Positions 7,642 to 14,901 of a stretch of DNA of 50,384 bases are shown here, piece after piece. Both the position numbers and the translations under genes were made by a program. Origin of the DNA: Rhodospirillaceae bacterium TMED167 (lineage in GTDB: Bacteria; Pseudomonadota; Alphaproteobacteria; Rhodospirillales_A; UBA2165); assembly GCA_002170915.1 (NCBI GenBank), contig NHHQ01000101.1, positions 5,766 to 56,149 on the forward strand. The letters run 5' to 3'. The notes under the pieces are model-generated. The model was given only the letters and a program-made list of their open reading frames with translations, ran no database searches and was not told the origin of the DNA. The stretch's first letter is position 1; each line of letters opens with the position of its first letter.

Positions 7642-7797
7642 ATGCGTGTTCAACATGTTACCAGAAAAAGAATTGCCATTGTCGAGTTCTGCCGCTGGCC
7701 GCTGGAGAAGCGCCAGCAGTTCGTAGCCCAGAAGATGCCTAACAGCCCCGATTTCATCAAGGCTTCGCTGCTCCGAGAAAGCTACCACGCTCACTGA
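7642..7797 (+). CDS. Small basic protein, 51 aa
   Basis: A strong GGAGGA ribosome site precedes ATG 7642. The product (MRVQHVTRKRIAIVEFCRWP) is basic and helical and ends YHAH. A GC-rich hairpin with a T tract follows 10 bases after the stop. The gene sits between a likely promoter (7536-7565) and the terminator, so it is probably real despite its length. No family recognised. Confidence 0.6.
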   Translation: MRVQHVTRKRIAIVEFCRWPLEKRQQFVAQKMPNSPDFIKASLLRESYHAH

Positions 7798-7807
7798 CCA
7801 CCCGGAG

Positions 7808-7833
7808 CCCCGCTGACGCGGGGTTCTTTGTTT
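7808..7833 (+). terminator. Intrinsic terminator
   Basis: CCCCGC and GCGGGG form a 6-bp stem with a 4-base loop (TGAC), followed by TTCTTTGTTT. It directly follows the 51-aa gene and should at least partly separate it from the methylase-like gene at 7856. Confidence 0.75.
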
Positions 7834-7855
7834 CTCCAGTACGGATTTCAATCAC

Positions 7856-8533
7856 ATGAACGACAATGCAAGACAACTCACCCGGCAAGCGCTATCGCTG
7901 ATCGAGACCGCCCGTTACCGAATGGGGGTATCGCGCTTCATCGCCGTCTTTATCGACCACTGGGCCTACCAACAAACGGGGCTCTATTCACCCACGGAGG
8001 CATTCCCTTACGACCTTGGAGCCGTCGCCAGCAAGCTGTCACACCTATTGTCATCCGCGATGAAAGCAGACCCCACCAGCGATATTTTGGGGTATATCCT
8101 GAGCGAGTCTGGGTTCTATAAGCAGGGGACTCAGTTCTACCCCACCCCTCCGGAAGTTGCCAGGCTAATGGCGCAAATCAACTTGGCAGACACACCCCGT
8201 CCGGATGCAGAATTCTATGAGCCTTGCTGCGGGACTGGGATTAACACTATTCACTGGCTGGAAAGGGTTCTGGAGACCCGAGGCGCTGCCGGGATCGAGT
8301 CAGCCCACCTGTACCTGGAAGACGTGGACCGCCTCATGGTCAAGGGCTGTATGCTTCAGCTTTTCCATTACTTCGACTCTCGCGGCGTCTCTCCGGCTTC
8401 CATGAACATCGTGGCTTTGAACACTATCACCCGGAAACCAATGGGGGTTGCATACTACGCCACCGCCAAACCAGCGGAGCAAAGGCGTCCTTCTGGAAAA
8501 AGTTCTCTTGATACAATTGCGGTGGCGTCTTAG
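7856..8533 (+). CDS. HsdM-like N6-methylase homologue lacking the catalytic NPPY motif
   Basis: The middle of the protein reads TQFYPTPPEVARLM then FYEPCCGTGINTIHWL (about residues 91-132), the entry segment and SAM-binding motif I of type I-like adenine methylases. A following acidic motif (YLEDVDRLMVKGCMLQL) fits motif II/III. Where the catalytic (D/N)PP(Y/F) should come the sequence reads VALNTITRKPMG, and the protein stops at 225 aa. It may bind SAM or DNA without methylating, or be a truncated remnant. Confidence 0.7.
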   Translation: MNDNARQLTRQALSLIETARYRMGVSRFIAVFIDHWAYQQTGLYSPTEAFPYDLGAVASKLSHLLSSAMKADPTSDILGYILSESGFYKQGTQFYPTPPEVARLMAQINLADTPRPDAEFYEPCCGTGINTIHWLERVLETRGAAGIESAHLYLEDVDRLMVKGCMLQLFHYFDSRGVSPASMNIVALNTITRKPMGVAYYATAKPAEQRRPSGKSSLDTIAVAS

Positions 8534-8578
8534 GGGGGAGGTTGCAAGGGACAAGGACTGTCCCTCCGCTGAAATAAA

Positions 8579-8600
8579 AAGCCCCAAAGGACGGGGCTTA
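8579..8600 (-). terminator. Intrinsic terminator of the wHTH gene
   Basis: AAGCCCC and GGGGCTT arms with a 7-base loop overlap the stop codon of the 92-aa regulator. On the minus strand the stem is followed by TTTTTAT. It also faces the end of the plus-strand methylase-like gene and may act in both directions. Confidence 0.75.
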
Positions 8601-8876
8601 AAGCATCATGTAGTGTTTAATGAATTCGTCTCGGTCAATGATCCCCCAGTCGGTCAGCATGTAATAGCCGGTAGCCCCCCTTTCTCCCCCTGTTTCACGA
8701 ACGAACAAAATTTTCATACCGAATTCGGTACGAATGGCTGCCAACTGGCGCTTGATGGTTGACTCAGGGATTTTAGTTGCTCGATGCAGGTCATGGAGGC
8801 TCGGCTTCTCCGTTCTCGACAACACATTGATGAGGTCGAACTTTCGCTTCATATCTTTGGAAATTCTCATGTTCAC
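8598..8876 (-). CDS. Winged-helix DNA-binding protein, 92 aa
   Basis: Residues about 10-60 form a helix-turn-helix typical of winged-helix regulators (DLINVLSRTEKPSLHDLHRATKIPESTIKRQLAAIRTEFGM), followed by a wing and a tail with the aromatic segment YYMLTDWGIIDRDEF. It lies directly downstream of the parA-korB pair on the same strand. It is probably a plasmid transcription regulator; the target is unknown. Confidence 0.75.
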   Translation of the reverse strand: MNMRISKDMKRKFDLINVLSRTEKPSLHDLHRATKIPESTIKRQLAAIRTEFGMKILFVRETGGERGATGYYMLTDWGIIDRDEFIKHYMML

Positions 8877-8923
8877 CTTCTATTCCCGGCCCCTTCACAG
8901 GGGCCGGAGGATGAATCCCGTTA

Positions 8924-10099
8924 TCAGGCTTCCATGCTGACGAGTTCGATTTCAGAAGCCAGCACCCGGACTTCCTTCTCTTTCTTCCCGTCTGCAATTT
9001 TAACCCACACCTCCTTCGGATCCTTGCAAACCCGGTCGAGCAGGAGGATACCACGCTTTACGTCGCTATCCGTTGCCACATTCACGACGACGATAAGCTC
9101 TTTGGGCTCGGTGAACTTCCAATCCTTGTCTTCAGGGATTGGTGACATGGCGTCCTGGTTCTTCGGCTCAGCCTTCTGTTTCGGCTCGGTTTTGTCGCCA
9201 CCTTTTTCGGGTGAGGAACCGTCCTCCATTTCCTCGTCACCGCCAGCAGAGTCGTCTTCACTGCCAGAGTCACTCTCGCCGGATTCGGGGCTGGAATCCT
9301 CTTCAGGTGGCGCATAACCACCAGACTCGTCCCCCCCCATCAGGCCAGCGCCATCACCGTCAGATGAACCAGTTTCAGTTCCACTTTCCGCTGGTGGCGG
9401 TGTCTTCACGCCAGACTCCATTTCTTCCTTGATACGCTTGGCGTCATTGAGAAGGTCACGGCTCTGTTTACGAGTGATCCCTTCCTCCAATGCGACAGCG
9501 CATACTGCGCGGCACCGATCATCATTGAGGTCATAGAGCAGACGCAGGTTGTTCAGAGTTTCGGTGTCACTGCACACCTCTTCGTCGTACAGCTCCTGGA
9601 CACACTCAGGCAGCTTCAGCAAAGAAAGATGCGTCGATACAAAGATTGCGTTCTTGCCCAGGCGTTTTGCGATGTCCTTTTGCTTCCAGCCTTCATCAAC
9701 AAACTTCTTGAGAGCGTTTGCTATCTCTAGCGGTGCCAGGTCGTCGCGCTGGATGTTCTCGATCAGCTCCCCGGCAGTCTCGTCCAGGTCTGACTGTTCT
9801 TTCTCATTCACAATGATGTCGATGGTTTCAATCCCAGCGACCCGCAGAGCCCGCCAGCGGCGCTCCCCTTTCTGAATGACGTACTTCCCATTGTCATTCT
9901 TCGGGAAAACGATGATCGGGCTTTGCTGCCCTTCCACCTTCATTGTCTCCGCCAGTTCTTCGATGTTCTTGAACTTCTTGCGGACCTGCTCTTTCGATTC
10001 GACATCATCCAGTGTAACTGTGATGACCTCTTTGCCCTTTCTGCCAGTGGCAGCTTTTGCCAGGTCGGACAACCCCTGCAAATTTCCAATTTTAGCCAT
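8924..10099 (-). CDS. KorB-like ParB partition protein and candidate global repressor, 391 aa
   Basis: The N-terminal ParB domain (about residues 45-115) contains IQKGERRWRAL, the CTP-binding motif. A helix-turn-helix region follows (DLAPLEIANALKKFVDEGWKQKDIAKRLGKN), then a long acidic, glycine/serine-rich linker (about 240-320). The C-terminal domain (LIVVVNVATDSDVKRGILLLDRVCKDPKEVWVKI) resembles the SH3-like dimer domain of RP4 KorB. The stop of parA lies 3 bases upstream, the incC-korB arrangement in which KorB both partitions the plasmid and represses dispersed operators. The 14-bp palindrome before parA is one candidate site. Confidence 0.88.
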   Translation of the reverse strand: MAKIGNLQGLSDLAKAATGRKGKEVITVTLDDVESKEQVRKKFKNIEELAETMKVEGQQSPIIVFPKNDNGKYVIQKGERRWRALRVAGIETIDIIVNEKEQSDLDETAGELIENIQRDDLAPLEIANALKKFVDEGWKQKDIAKRLGKNAIFVSTHLSLLKLPECVQELYDEEVCSDTETLNNLRLLYDLNDDRCRAVCAVALEEGITRKQSRDLLNDAKRIKEEMESGVKTPPPAESGTETGSSDGDGAGLMGGDESGGYAPPEEDSSPESGESDSGSEDDSAGGDEEMEDGSSPEKGGDKTEPKQKAEPKNQDAMSPIPEDKDWKFTEPKELIVVVNVATDSDVKRGILLLDRVCKDPKEVWVKIADGKKEKEVRVLASEIELVSMEA

Positions 10100-10102
10100 G
10101 TG

Positions 10103-10888
10103 TTACCCCACTTTAGCTAACAGTTCTTTCAATACCGCCTCAACCTCTTTGGCTGCTACGTGGCCGTAGCGAAGTTGCCATACCGGGATCCCTTCAGTGA
10201 TGGCGGAATCCAGAGGTGGGCGGTGCATAATCTTGTGCTTGAACAGCAGCTCCGGAACCGAACCTTCCAGCTCCTTCAGTGAGCGGTCGTGATTCACTGA
10301 GCGGTCCATGTCGTTGATGATGATGCCCAGGATGTTCAAATGGTTGTTGTAGCCTTCCCGGATACCCAGAATCGTATTGAGGAGACCTTCCACGCCATCT
10401 ACGGCGAAACCGGAGAGCTTTACTGGACAGACGACATGGGTGGACATCGCTAATGCGGCCACCAGCTTACGTCCAAGGCTTGGCGGGCAGTCGATCAACA
10501 CATAATCGTACTGCTCAAACAGCGCAGCAAGGTTCCTTGCCGGGTTCATCGCCTGATCAAGAGGGACCGCTTCCATCTCAAACAGCGCTGGGTCATTCTT
10601 CGGCGTGTGGATCAGGTCCATACCAGCAGGGCACTTGATGACCTCGATACTTTCCAATGAATCCTGGAAAAGCTCCGCTGTCTTGGTCCCAGACAGAATG
10701 GGCTCAAAGGAGCCATCGTCATCAACCACTCTGGGAGCCAATCGACTGGAGGTGTTCCCCTGCCCGTCCATATCCACAACAAGAACTTTTTTCTTCCTCT
10801 TGAGGGAAAGATAAAAGGCTGTCTGGATACAAAGAGTGCTCTTGCCTACGCCCCCTTTTTGGTTGGCGTAGCTAATCACTTTTGCCAT
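10103..10888 (-). CDS. parA: ParA-family partition ATPase
   Basis: The protein begins MAKVISYANQKGGVGKSTLCIQTAFYL, a deviant Walker A with the signature lysine. VLVVDMDGQGNTSSR (A') and DYVLIDCPPSLG (Walker B) follow. At 261 aa with no N-terminal HTH domain it is a small ParA of the IncC2 type. It uses ATP and nonspecific DNA binding to position plasmids together with its ParB partner encoded immediately downstream. Its promoter at 10944-10972 abuts a TTTCACATGTGAAA palindrome, so autoregulation is likely. Confidence 0.95.
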   Translation of the reverse strand: MAKVISYANQKGGVGKSTLCIQTAFYLSLKRKKKVLVVDMDGQGNTSSRLAPRVVDDDGSFEPILSGTKTAELFQDSLESIEVIKCPAGMDLIHTPKNDPALFEMEAVPLDQAMNPARNLAALFEQYDYVLIDCPPSLGRKLVAALAMSTHVVCPVKLSGFAVDGVEGLLNTILGIREGYNNHLNILGIIINDMDRSVNHDRSLKELEGSVPELLFKHKIMHRPPLDSAITEGIPVWQLRYGHVAAKEVEAVLKELLAKVG

Positions 10889-10928
10889 ACATACCTCGTT
10901 AATAATTGCAGGGGCAGCCCCCTCCGAG

Positions 10929-10942
10929 TTTCACATGTGAAA
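10929..10942. promoter_or_regulatory. Palindromic operator, copy 2, at the parA start site
   Basis: TTTCACATGTGAAA (14-bp perfect core) lies directly after the -10 element and 40 bases upstream of parA. Bound protein would cover the transcription start, matching autorepression of korA/incC/korB operons in IncP plasmids. Confidence 0.75.
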
Positions 10943-10943
10943 G

Positions 10944-10972
10944 ATTCTACAACCCATTTTATGATACTACAA
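10944..10972 (-). promoter_or_regulatory. parA-korB promoter
   Basis: The minus strand shows TTGTAG (10972-10967), a 17-base spacer and TAGAAT (10949-10944). The spacer contains TATCATAAAAT, part of the GATACTGTAAT-like repeat seen at other promoters. The palindrome at 10929-10942 covers the expected start point. Confidence 0.65.
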
Positions 10973-11007
10973 TATCTTTTTATAGTTCTGTTATGACAAT
11001 CCTGCCA

Positions 11008-11034
11008 CAAAAAAAGCGGCTCAGTGGCCGCTTT
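11008..11034 (-). terminator. Intrinsic terminator
   Basis: AAAGCGGC and GCCGCTTT arms with a 6-base loop. On the minus strand the stem runs into seven or more T residues. It ends the long minus-strand block whose last gene stops at 11052 and insulates the parA promoter from readthrough. Confidence 0.85.
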
Positions 11035-11051
11035 GTTCTGTCGTAACGTAC

Positions 11052-11531
11052 TTAGGTGTAGGTCGGTTTCCCGGCTGCCAGCCTACGGGCAATCGAAAAC
11101 AGGGCTGCTCGGGCGGCGTCGCCGTCTTCATCATGCGCGAACGGTCCCCAATTGTCGTCCAAATTCTTTGGACCCGGCCACATGTTCCCCTTCGGCATGA
11201 GCACCGGGGAGATGCTGCGGCCTATGGCATACAGCAGCCCCCACCCCTGCGGCAATTCCCCTGGTTGTATCATCCCCTCCGGGCAGACATAGAACCGGTA
11301 GTGCCCCAACCCGCCTTGCGCTCGCTCAGGCTTTTTAGCGTCGGCAAAGAAGTCTGCCCTACTGACTTTTATCTCAGCCATTGCAGAGCACGACTGCCGA
11401 CAGGCATATACGTCTGGTTGCTCCCTGTTGCCGTAACTCGCCAGTTCAGTCGCGACAACTGCGAAACCTTGGCGTTTGAACCACCTGGCTGTCATCGAGA
11501 CCAGCTTGTCATGTTCAGCGCTTGCGGCCAT
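11052..11531 (-). CDS. PD-(D/E)XK/MmcB-like nuclease-fold protein, 159 aa
   Basis: The segment NREQPDVYACRQSCSAMAEIKVSRADFFADAKKPE (about residues 34-70) has the D...E-x-K layout of PD-(D/E)XK nucleases, with the KVSRADFxAD continuation found in many small phage and plasmid proteins. GLGHYRFYVCPEGMI then LPQGWGLLYAI is typical of the same group. I infer a DNA-repair-type nuclease fold; activity is unproven. It is the last gene before the terminator at 11008-11034. Confidence 0.7.
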   Translation of the reverse strand: MAASAEHDKLVSMTARWFKRQGFAVVATELASYGNREQPDVYACRQSCSAMAEIKVSRADFFADAKKPERAQGGLGHYRFYVCPEGMIQPGELPQGWGLLYAIGRSISPVLMPKGNMWPGPKNLDDNWGPFAHDEDGDAARAALFSIARRLAAGKPTYT

Positions 11532-11540
11532 GTCGCCCCC

Positions 11541-12557
11541 TTACCGGCAATTACCAGCTTTGCGATAACCAGCGGATTGGGCCTCCGATTCGGAGGAGAA
11601 CTCAATCACATTGCGGGGACTCACCCGGTCGTAGCTGGGGCAACCTTCCGGTAAGTGGTAAATCTTGCTGTTACGGTTGCCTCGGATCCCACCCCCATGG
11701 ACTTCAGGAGCATCGAACGAAGCCAGAGTCGTCTCTCCAAAAGACTTGAGCCCTTCAGCCGTATTCTTGTGGCCGAGTGTCCACTGTTGTTCGTCTGTGA
11801 CGAACGGGTTGTTGTGGCCGACCATCCTTGCAATTCTCGCGTCCCGCTCGCGCTCCCAGGTCGTCACGGGATATTGACGATGCCAAGCCATCATAAGCTG
11901 CTGTTGCTGACGGCTCATGCGTAAGTCGTAACGGTCGTGGATGTAGAAGTAGATTCGAGCAATTTGCCCTTTGACGGCATCCCGAGGCTCTACAACACGC
12001 TGCTTGAAGTCCACTTCAAGATCACACCGGCCATACGGGGTTGGTTTGTCTGCCAGCACACCATACTCAAAGTTTGAACGGTCAGCATTCGCCTCCCCTA
12101 CACTCACCACCAGGTTGTGCGGATCCGCTTCCATCACCTGGAAGACGGGATCGGTCGAACGGCAATTTCGCCGACCACCATCCTGCCAGCATTGACGCTG
12201 GTGACCCATCACCCAGGCTGGGACAACATGCTCCCACTCTGTTCGCTCAGCACGATTCTCCTGAGCCCGGACTTCATATCCGCAGGACGACGCATCTACC
12301 CGGCCACCGGATTCGCCAACCCAGCGCCAGTCACACCCGCAGTAGAATGTCCCTTCGCCACCCCGCGTTTGATCCAGATCCACCAGTCGGTTGTAACCCC
12401 ACATGGACTTGATCTTGTCCCACCAACCCAGTTGGGTCCGGGCGGTTACCAGCCGATTCAACTCTTCCAGCGCTGCATCTACCTGAGCTTGATGCTCTGC
12501 CTGTTTCGCTTGGAGCGTCTGTGCAGACGCCGCATAGTTCTGAATGCTCGTCTCCAT
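11541..12557 (-). CDS. Endonuclease I (EndA family) with an Ada-like C-terminal domain
   Basis: Residues about 70-265 match E. coli endonuclease I closely: TFYCGCDW, SCGYEVR, TEWEHVVPAW (catalytic histidine), DPHNLVVSVGEANADRSNFEYG, RIYFYIHDRYDL and a conserved YPVTTWERERDARI segment. This family cuts double-stranded DNA nonspecifically. Chromosomal EndA is exported, but here the N terminus is a charged helical region without a signal peptide. After the nuclease domain comes KIYHLPEGCPSYDRVSPRN...AGYRKAGNC, like the metal-binding module found in Ada and some nucleases. The cellular location is therefore uncertain. Confidence 0.92.
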   Translation of the reverse strand: METSIQNYAASAQTLQAKQAEHQAQVDAALEELNRLVTARTQLGWWDKIKSMWGYNRLVDLDQTRGGEGTFYCGCDWRWVGESGGRVDASSCGYEVRAQENRAERTEWEHVVPAWVMGHQRQCWQDGGRRNCRSTDPVFQVMEADPHNLVVSVGEANADRSNFEYGVLADKPTPYGRCDLEVDFKQRVVEPRDAVKGQIARIYFYIHDRYDLRMSRQQQQLMMAWHRQYPVTTWERERDARIARMVGHNNPFVTDEQQWTLGHKNTAEGLKSFGETTLASFDAPEVHGGGIRGNRNSKIYHLPEGCPSYDRVSPRNVIEFSSESEAQSAGYRKAGNCR

Positions 12558-12558
12558 A

Positions 12559-12795
12559 TCACCCCCTTACCAGATTCAGCACTGTGCAAGCCGTTTGCTT
12601 AACACCGTTCACTTCCGCCTTGAGGCTGGCTGCCAGGCTTGCGCTTTGTGCCGCATAGCTTGTTTGTCTGGCGCGAGTGATACCGTCCTTCCGTCTGGCG
12701 AGAAATTGCTGGTGGCACCGGTCTAACCGACGCGACGTTTTGATGGCTTCGTTTATCTCGTCTCGGAGCGCCACCAGTTCTTTGGTCTCAAGCAT
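12559..12795 (-). CDS. Hypothetical helical protein, 78 aa
   Basis: I start it at ATG 12795 (MLETKELVALRDEINEAIKT), which has a GGAGG ribosome site 5 bases upstream and overlaps the previous gene. The whole product is predicted helical and rich in alanine, serine and arginine. It lies directly upstream of the endonuclease I gene, so an accessory or immunity-type role is conceivable, but nothing in the sequence shows it. Confidence 0.55.
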   Translation of the reverse strand: MLETKELVALRDEINEAIKTSRRLDRCHQQFLARRKDGITRARQTSYAAQSASLAASLKAEVNGVKQTACTVLNLVRG

Positions 12796-13123
12796 CGCCA
12801 CCTCCCACATGAACGGGGTCAACTTCGCCGTGATAATTCACGTATGCCATCCACATCAGGTCATTGATGGCATCCCAGAAACGCCGGGAAATCACCATTG
12901 GTCCCGCCCCGCCCTCAAGAAACCCGCGCTTACGCCAGTTACTGACGATTTCTCGCTCCTCGCTATTGATGCGATTCAGATCTAGTCGTTGGTCGTTCAT
13001 CATGACGTGCTGGATGTATGGCATCAGCCGCAGTTCGCGCTGGGTGATGGCATACCCAAGCAGCTCCTCGGATTTAGCCTCGATTTCGGGGGTCAACTTG
13101 CCCCGGCCACTTTGTTGAACCAT
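12788..13123 (-). CDS. Hypothetical protein, 111 aa
   Basis: The start at ATG 13123 (MVQQSGRGKLTPEIEAKSEELLG) is chosen because AGGAGG lies 9 bases upstream; an ATG at 13144 would precede that site. The protein is helical with the motif GAGPMVISRRFWDAINDLMWMAYVNYHG. No family recognised. Its leader carries both the TTTCACATGTGAAA palindrome (13189) and a GTTGCAACGTGACAAC element (13294), so it is probably under both regulators. Confidence 0.65.
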   Translation of the reverse strand: MVQQSGRGKLTPEIEAKSEELLGYAITQRELRLMPYIQHVMMNDQRLDLNRINSEEREIVSNWRKRGFLEGGAGPMVISRRFWDAINDLMWMAYVNYHGEVDPVHVGGGDA

Positions 13124-13188
13124 ATACTTGTTCCTCCTGTTCATAGGCTCGTTTTATGATGCGCCTATAAACGTAAAAGGGCCAGCAG

Positions 13189-13204
13189 CTTTCACATGTG
13201 AAAG
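13189..13204. promoter_or_regulatory. Palindromic operator, copy 3
   Basis: CTTTCACATGTGAAAG is a perfect 16-bp palindrome located 66 bases upstream of the gene starting at 13123. It lies in an intergenic region with no other obvious role. Confidence 0.75.
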
Positions 13205-13248
13205 CCCACTACGCCAGTACCGAGTTGGGGTTATTCCGAGAGGGGCAA

Positions 13249-13280
13249 ACAAAAATGCCACGGCTGGTTAACCATGGCAT
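13249..13280 (-). terminator. Terminator of the toxin-antitoxin operon
   Basis: ATGCCA (13255-13260) and TGGCAT (13275-13280) arms enclose an inner palindrome TGGTTAACCA. On the minus strand the structure runs into TTTTTGTTT. It follows the antitoxin gene that ends at 13318. Confidence 0.65.
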
Positions 13281-13293
13281 CTGAAAGATTTAA

Positions 13294-13309
13294 GTTGTCA
13301 CGTTGCAAC
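13294..13309 (-). repeat. Dispersed 16-bp element GTTGCRACGTGACAAC, copy 2
   Basis: The minus strand reads GTTGCAACGTGACAAC, between the antitoxin stop and the terminator at 13249-13280. It is about 170 bases upstream of the next minus-strand gene start. Confidence 0.6.
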
Positions 13310-13317
13310 AACTATGG

Positions 13318-13620
13318 CTACAAAACAAAGCCGTGATGCTTTCCATCGGGCAGCTCGATGTCGAGCCGTACCTTCCCTCCCCCTGCCTCGATGTATCGCT
13401 TCAGGCTGGAGAGCTTCAGGTCTTTGCCTGCCTTCTCCATGCCAGCGACGGTTGGTTGCTTGACGCCGAGGGCTTCAGCCATATCTGTTTGCGTCTTTTC
13501 CATCAGGGAGCGGATTTCCCCCAGGTGGATGTTCAGCAGAATTGCTTCGGCCTTGGCTCTAGCGTTTGCCACTACTTCGGGCTTTTCGGTCTCCAGGATC
13601 TGATCTAATGTCCTAGCCAT
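13318..13620 (-). CDS. higA: HigA-like antitoxin (XRE-family HTH)
   Basis: A helix-turn-helix is visible at about residues 42-75 (SLMEKTQTDMAEALGVKQPTVAGMEKAGKDLKLSSLKRYIEAGGG), the arrangement seen in HigA-type antitoxins. ATG 13620 (MARTLDQILE) is preferred; an ATG at 13629 overlaps the toxin stop. It would neutralise the toxin encoded just upstream and repress the shared promoter at 14003-14031. In this system the toxin gene comes first, as in higBA. Confidence 0.88.
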   Translation of the reverse strand: MARTLDQILETEKPEVVANARAKAEAILLNIHLGEIRSLMEKTQTDMAEALGVKQPTVAGMEKAGKDLKLSSLKRYIEAGGGKVRLDIELPDGKHHGFVL

Positions 13621-13625
13621 GTCAC

Positions 13626-13976
13626 TCACCTCTCATGGAGTGTGTCCAGGTGAGCCGAAAACTCTCTATCGGCCACCGGGATCATCTCCTCATAAAAACG
13701 CTTTTCCTTTCCGGTTTTCTCACCGGCACAGAGCAGAATGGCTGCCCTGTTTGGGTCAAAGGCAAAGAAGGCCCGTATTGGATTTCCTTTGCTTTGCACC
13801 CTGAGTTCTTTCATGTTCTTGTGTGCCGACCCCTTCACCGTATCAGCGTAGGGGCGTGACAGCAGCGGCCCCTTCTGTCGTAACACAATCATAGCCGCAA
13901 TCACGTTTTCCCGGTCGGTGTCGTCCAGCGCATCGAGCCATTCATCAAACGTGTCAGTAGTTCTTATCTCCCACAT
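13626..13976 (-). CDS. higB: HigB/RelE-family toxin
   Basis: The 116-aa product has the RelE-superfamily layout: an N-terminal strand and helix (WEIRTTDTFDEWLDALDDTDRENVIAAMIVLRQKG), then PLLSRPYADTVKGSAHKNMKELRVQSKGNPIRAFFAFDPNRAAILLCAGEK and a C-terminal helix. The KELR...R.FFAFDP...ILL core is typical of HigB (Gp49-like) toxins, which cleave mRNA on the ribosome. With the antitoxin it forms a plasmid-stabilising addiction module. Confidence 0.9.
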   Translation of the reverse strand: MWEIRTTDTFDEWLDALDDTDRENVIAAMIVLRQKGPLLSRPYADTVKGSAHKNMKELRVQSKGNPIRAFFAFDPNRAAILLCAGEKTGKEKRFYEEMIPVADREFSAHLDTLHER

Positions 13977-13992
13977 GGTTCTTACCTTTCTC

Positions 13993-14031
13993 TATAGGTT
14001 GTATCCTATATAGGTCGCAGGCTATTGTCAA
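13993..14031 (-). promoter_or_regulatory. Toxin-antitoxin promoter and operator
   Basis: The minus strand has a consensus TTGACA (14031-14026), a 17-base spacer and TAGGAT (14008-14003). The inverted repeat TATAGG-N6-CCTATA (13993-14010) covers the -10 element, as expected for autorepression by the antitoxin complex. Confidence 0.75.
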
Positions 14032-14104
14032 GACCTGCCATGCTCGTGTGCGGCAAGCAGCGGTTAAGCCGGTGTCCGGGTGTTTGAAATACTCACCCTT
14101 CTGT

Positions 14105-14120
14105 GTTGTCACGTTGCAAC
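14105..14120 (-). repeat. Dispersed 16-bp element GTTGCRACGTGACAAC, copy 3
   Basis: The minus strand reads GTTGCAACGTGACAAC. The stop codon of the upstream membrane protein gene lies inside it (Val-Ala-Thr-stop), and it sits about 75 bases before the toxin-antitoxin promoter. Confidence 0.6.
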
Positions 14121-14639
14121 ACTTTTGCTTTCTATATGCTGCCCACAGTGGGGGCAAAGAGCTTCACGCTTACCGACGATGAACACTTTCCATAGAATTG
14201 ACTTGATAACCCGCTGGAACGGCATCCTTACGGTTGCCAGAGCCATTGCAAAGCAGGCACCAATCCCAACCGCTGGGTTATCAACTGCGCGAACGTATTC
14301 AGCCCCTATAACGTCTACAGCACCTTCCGCAGCCTTCAGCTCCTCAATGATGCCCAGATACCACTCCCGGTACTCAGCGGCCAGCCACGGGGCGATAGCG
14401 AAGATCACCGCCGTTGTGAGTACAGCAATGGCCGCTTCCCGCCGCCGACTCCCCTTCACCTCGTATATCACCGCAACCAGGAGGGACGTGGCGAAAACAA
14501 ACTTCATTGGAAGGGGATTCGATAAAGAAGATAGGTAACTGTCCAGACTGGACCAGTAGAGCCACAGCAGCACGAGCAGGCAGGTTACCAGGAATCCATC
14601 GCGAACCGGCTGTCCCGTAAAGTTGTCACGTCGCAACAT
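14109..14639 (-). CDS. Membrane protein, 176 aa, with C-terminal CxxC zinc-like motif
   Basis: ATG 14639 (MLRRDNFTGQPVRDG) is chosen because it lies 1 base after the preceding stop. Hydrophobic segments include FLVTCLLVLLWLYW, KFVFATSLLVAVIYEV, REAAIAVLTTAVIFAIAPWLA and GIGACFAMALATV, so at least three or four membrane passes are likely. The C terminus LCPHCGQHIESKSVAT may bind a metal. The start region overlaps a GTTGCRACGTGACAAC element. Function unknown. Confidence 0.7.
   Translation of the reverse strand: MLRRDNFTGQPVRDGFLVTCLLVLLWLYWSSLDSYLSSLSNPLPMKFVFATSLLVAVIYEVKGSRRREAAIAVLTTAVIFAIAPWLAAEYREWYLGIIEELKAAEGAVDVIGAEYVRAVDNPAVGIGACFAMALATVRMPFQRVIKSILWKVFIVGKREALCPHCGQHIESKSVAT
14622..14637 (-). 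repeat. Dispersed 16-bp element GTTGCRACGTGACAAC, copy 4
   Basis: The minus strand reads GTTGCGACGTGACAAC directly after the ATG of the 176-aa membrane protein gene, so bound protein or an RNA-level factor could block its translation or transcription. Confidence 0.6.
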
Positions 14640-14640
14640 C

Positions 14641-14880
14641 TCAGGCTTTGCCCTGGTTGGTTTCCCATACTTCCCGGACGCTATCCCACGTCTCCTGGTA
14701 GTTGGGCCAGTCGGATTCCACAACAACACATTCCAGAGGGGATTTTCCCTGCTGCTCCCGATGGTGCTCAACCTTTTCCATCAGGGCCGATAGCTGGCGC
14801 TTTTCATCATCACTCAGCGCGGTTTCAACATCACGCACCTTTGCTACCAGATAGCGGCGCTCTCGCTTAAATTCACTCAT
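14641..14880 (-). CDS. Hypothetical protein, 79 aa
   Basis: ATG 14880 (MSEFKRERRYLVAKVRDVETAL) has a GGAGA site; an ATG at 14892 lies within that ribosome site. The product is charged and mostly helical, with two tryptophans near the end (SDWPNYQETWDSVREVWETN). It stops 1 base before the membrane protein start. No family recognised. Confidence 0.6.
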   Translation of the reverse strand: MSEFKRERRYLVAKVRDVETALSDDEKRQLSALMEKVEHHREQQGKSPLECVVVESDWPNYQETWDSVREVWETNQGKA

Positions 14881-14901
14881 AGGTCTCTCCATTGCAAAAA
14901 A

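Noticed and set aside
7546..7851. Minus-strand 101-aa frame
   Set aside because: It lies antisense to the 51-aa gene, the terminator and a predicted promoter.
13954..14120. Small minus-strand frame starting VTTQKGEYFKHPDTG
   Set aside because: It covers the toxin-antitoxin promoter and operator and has no ribosome site; probably leader DNA.
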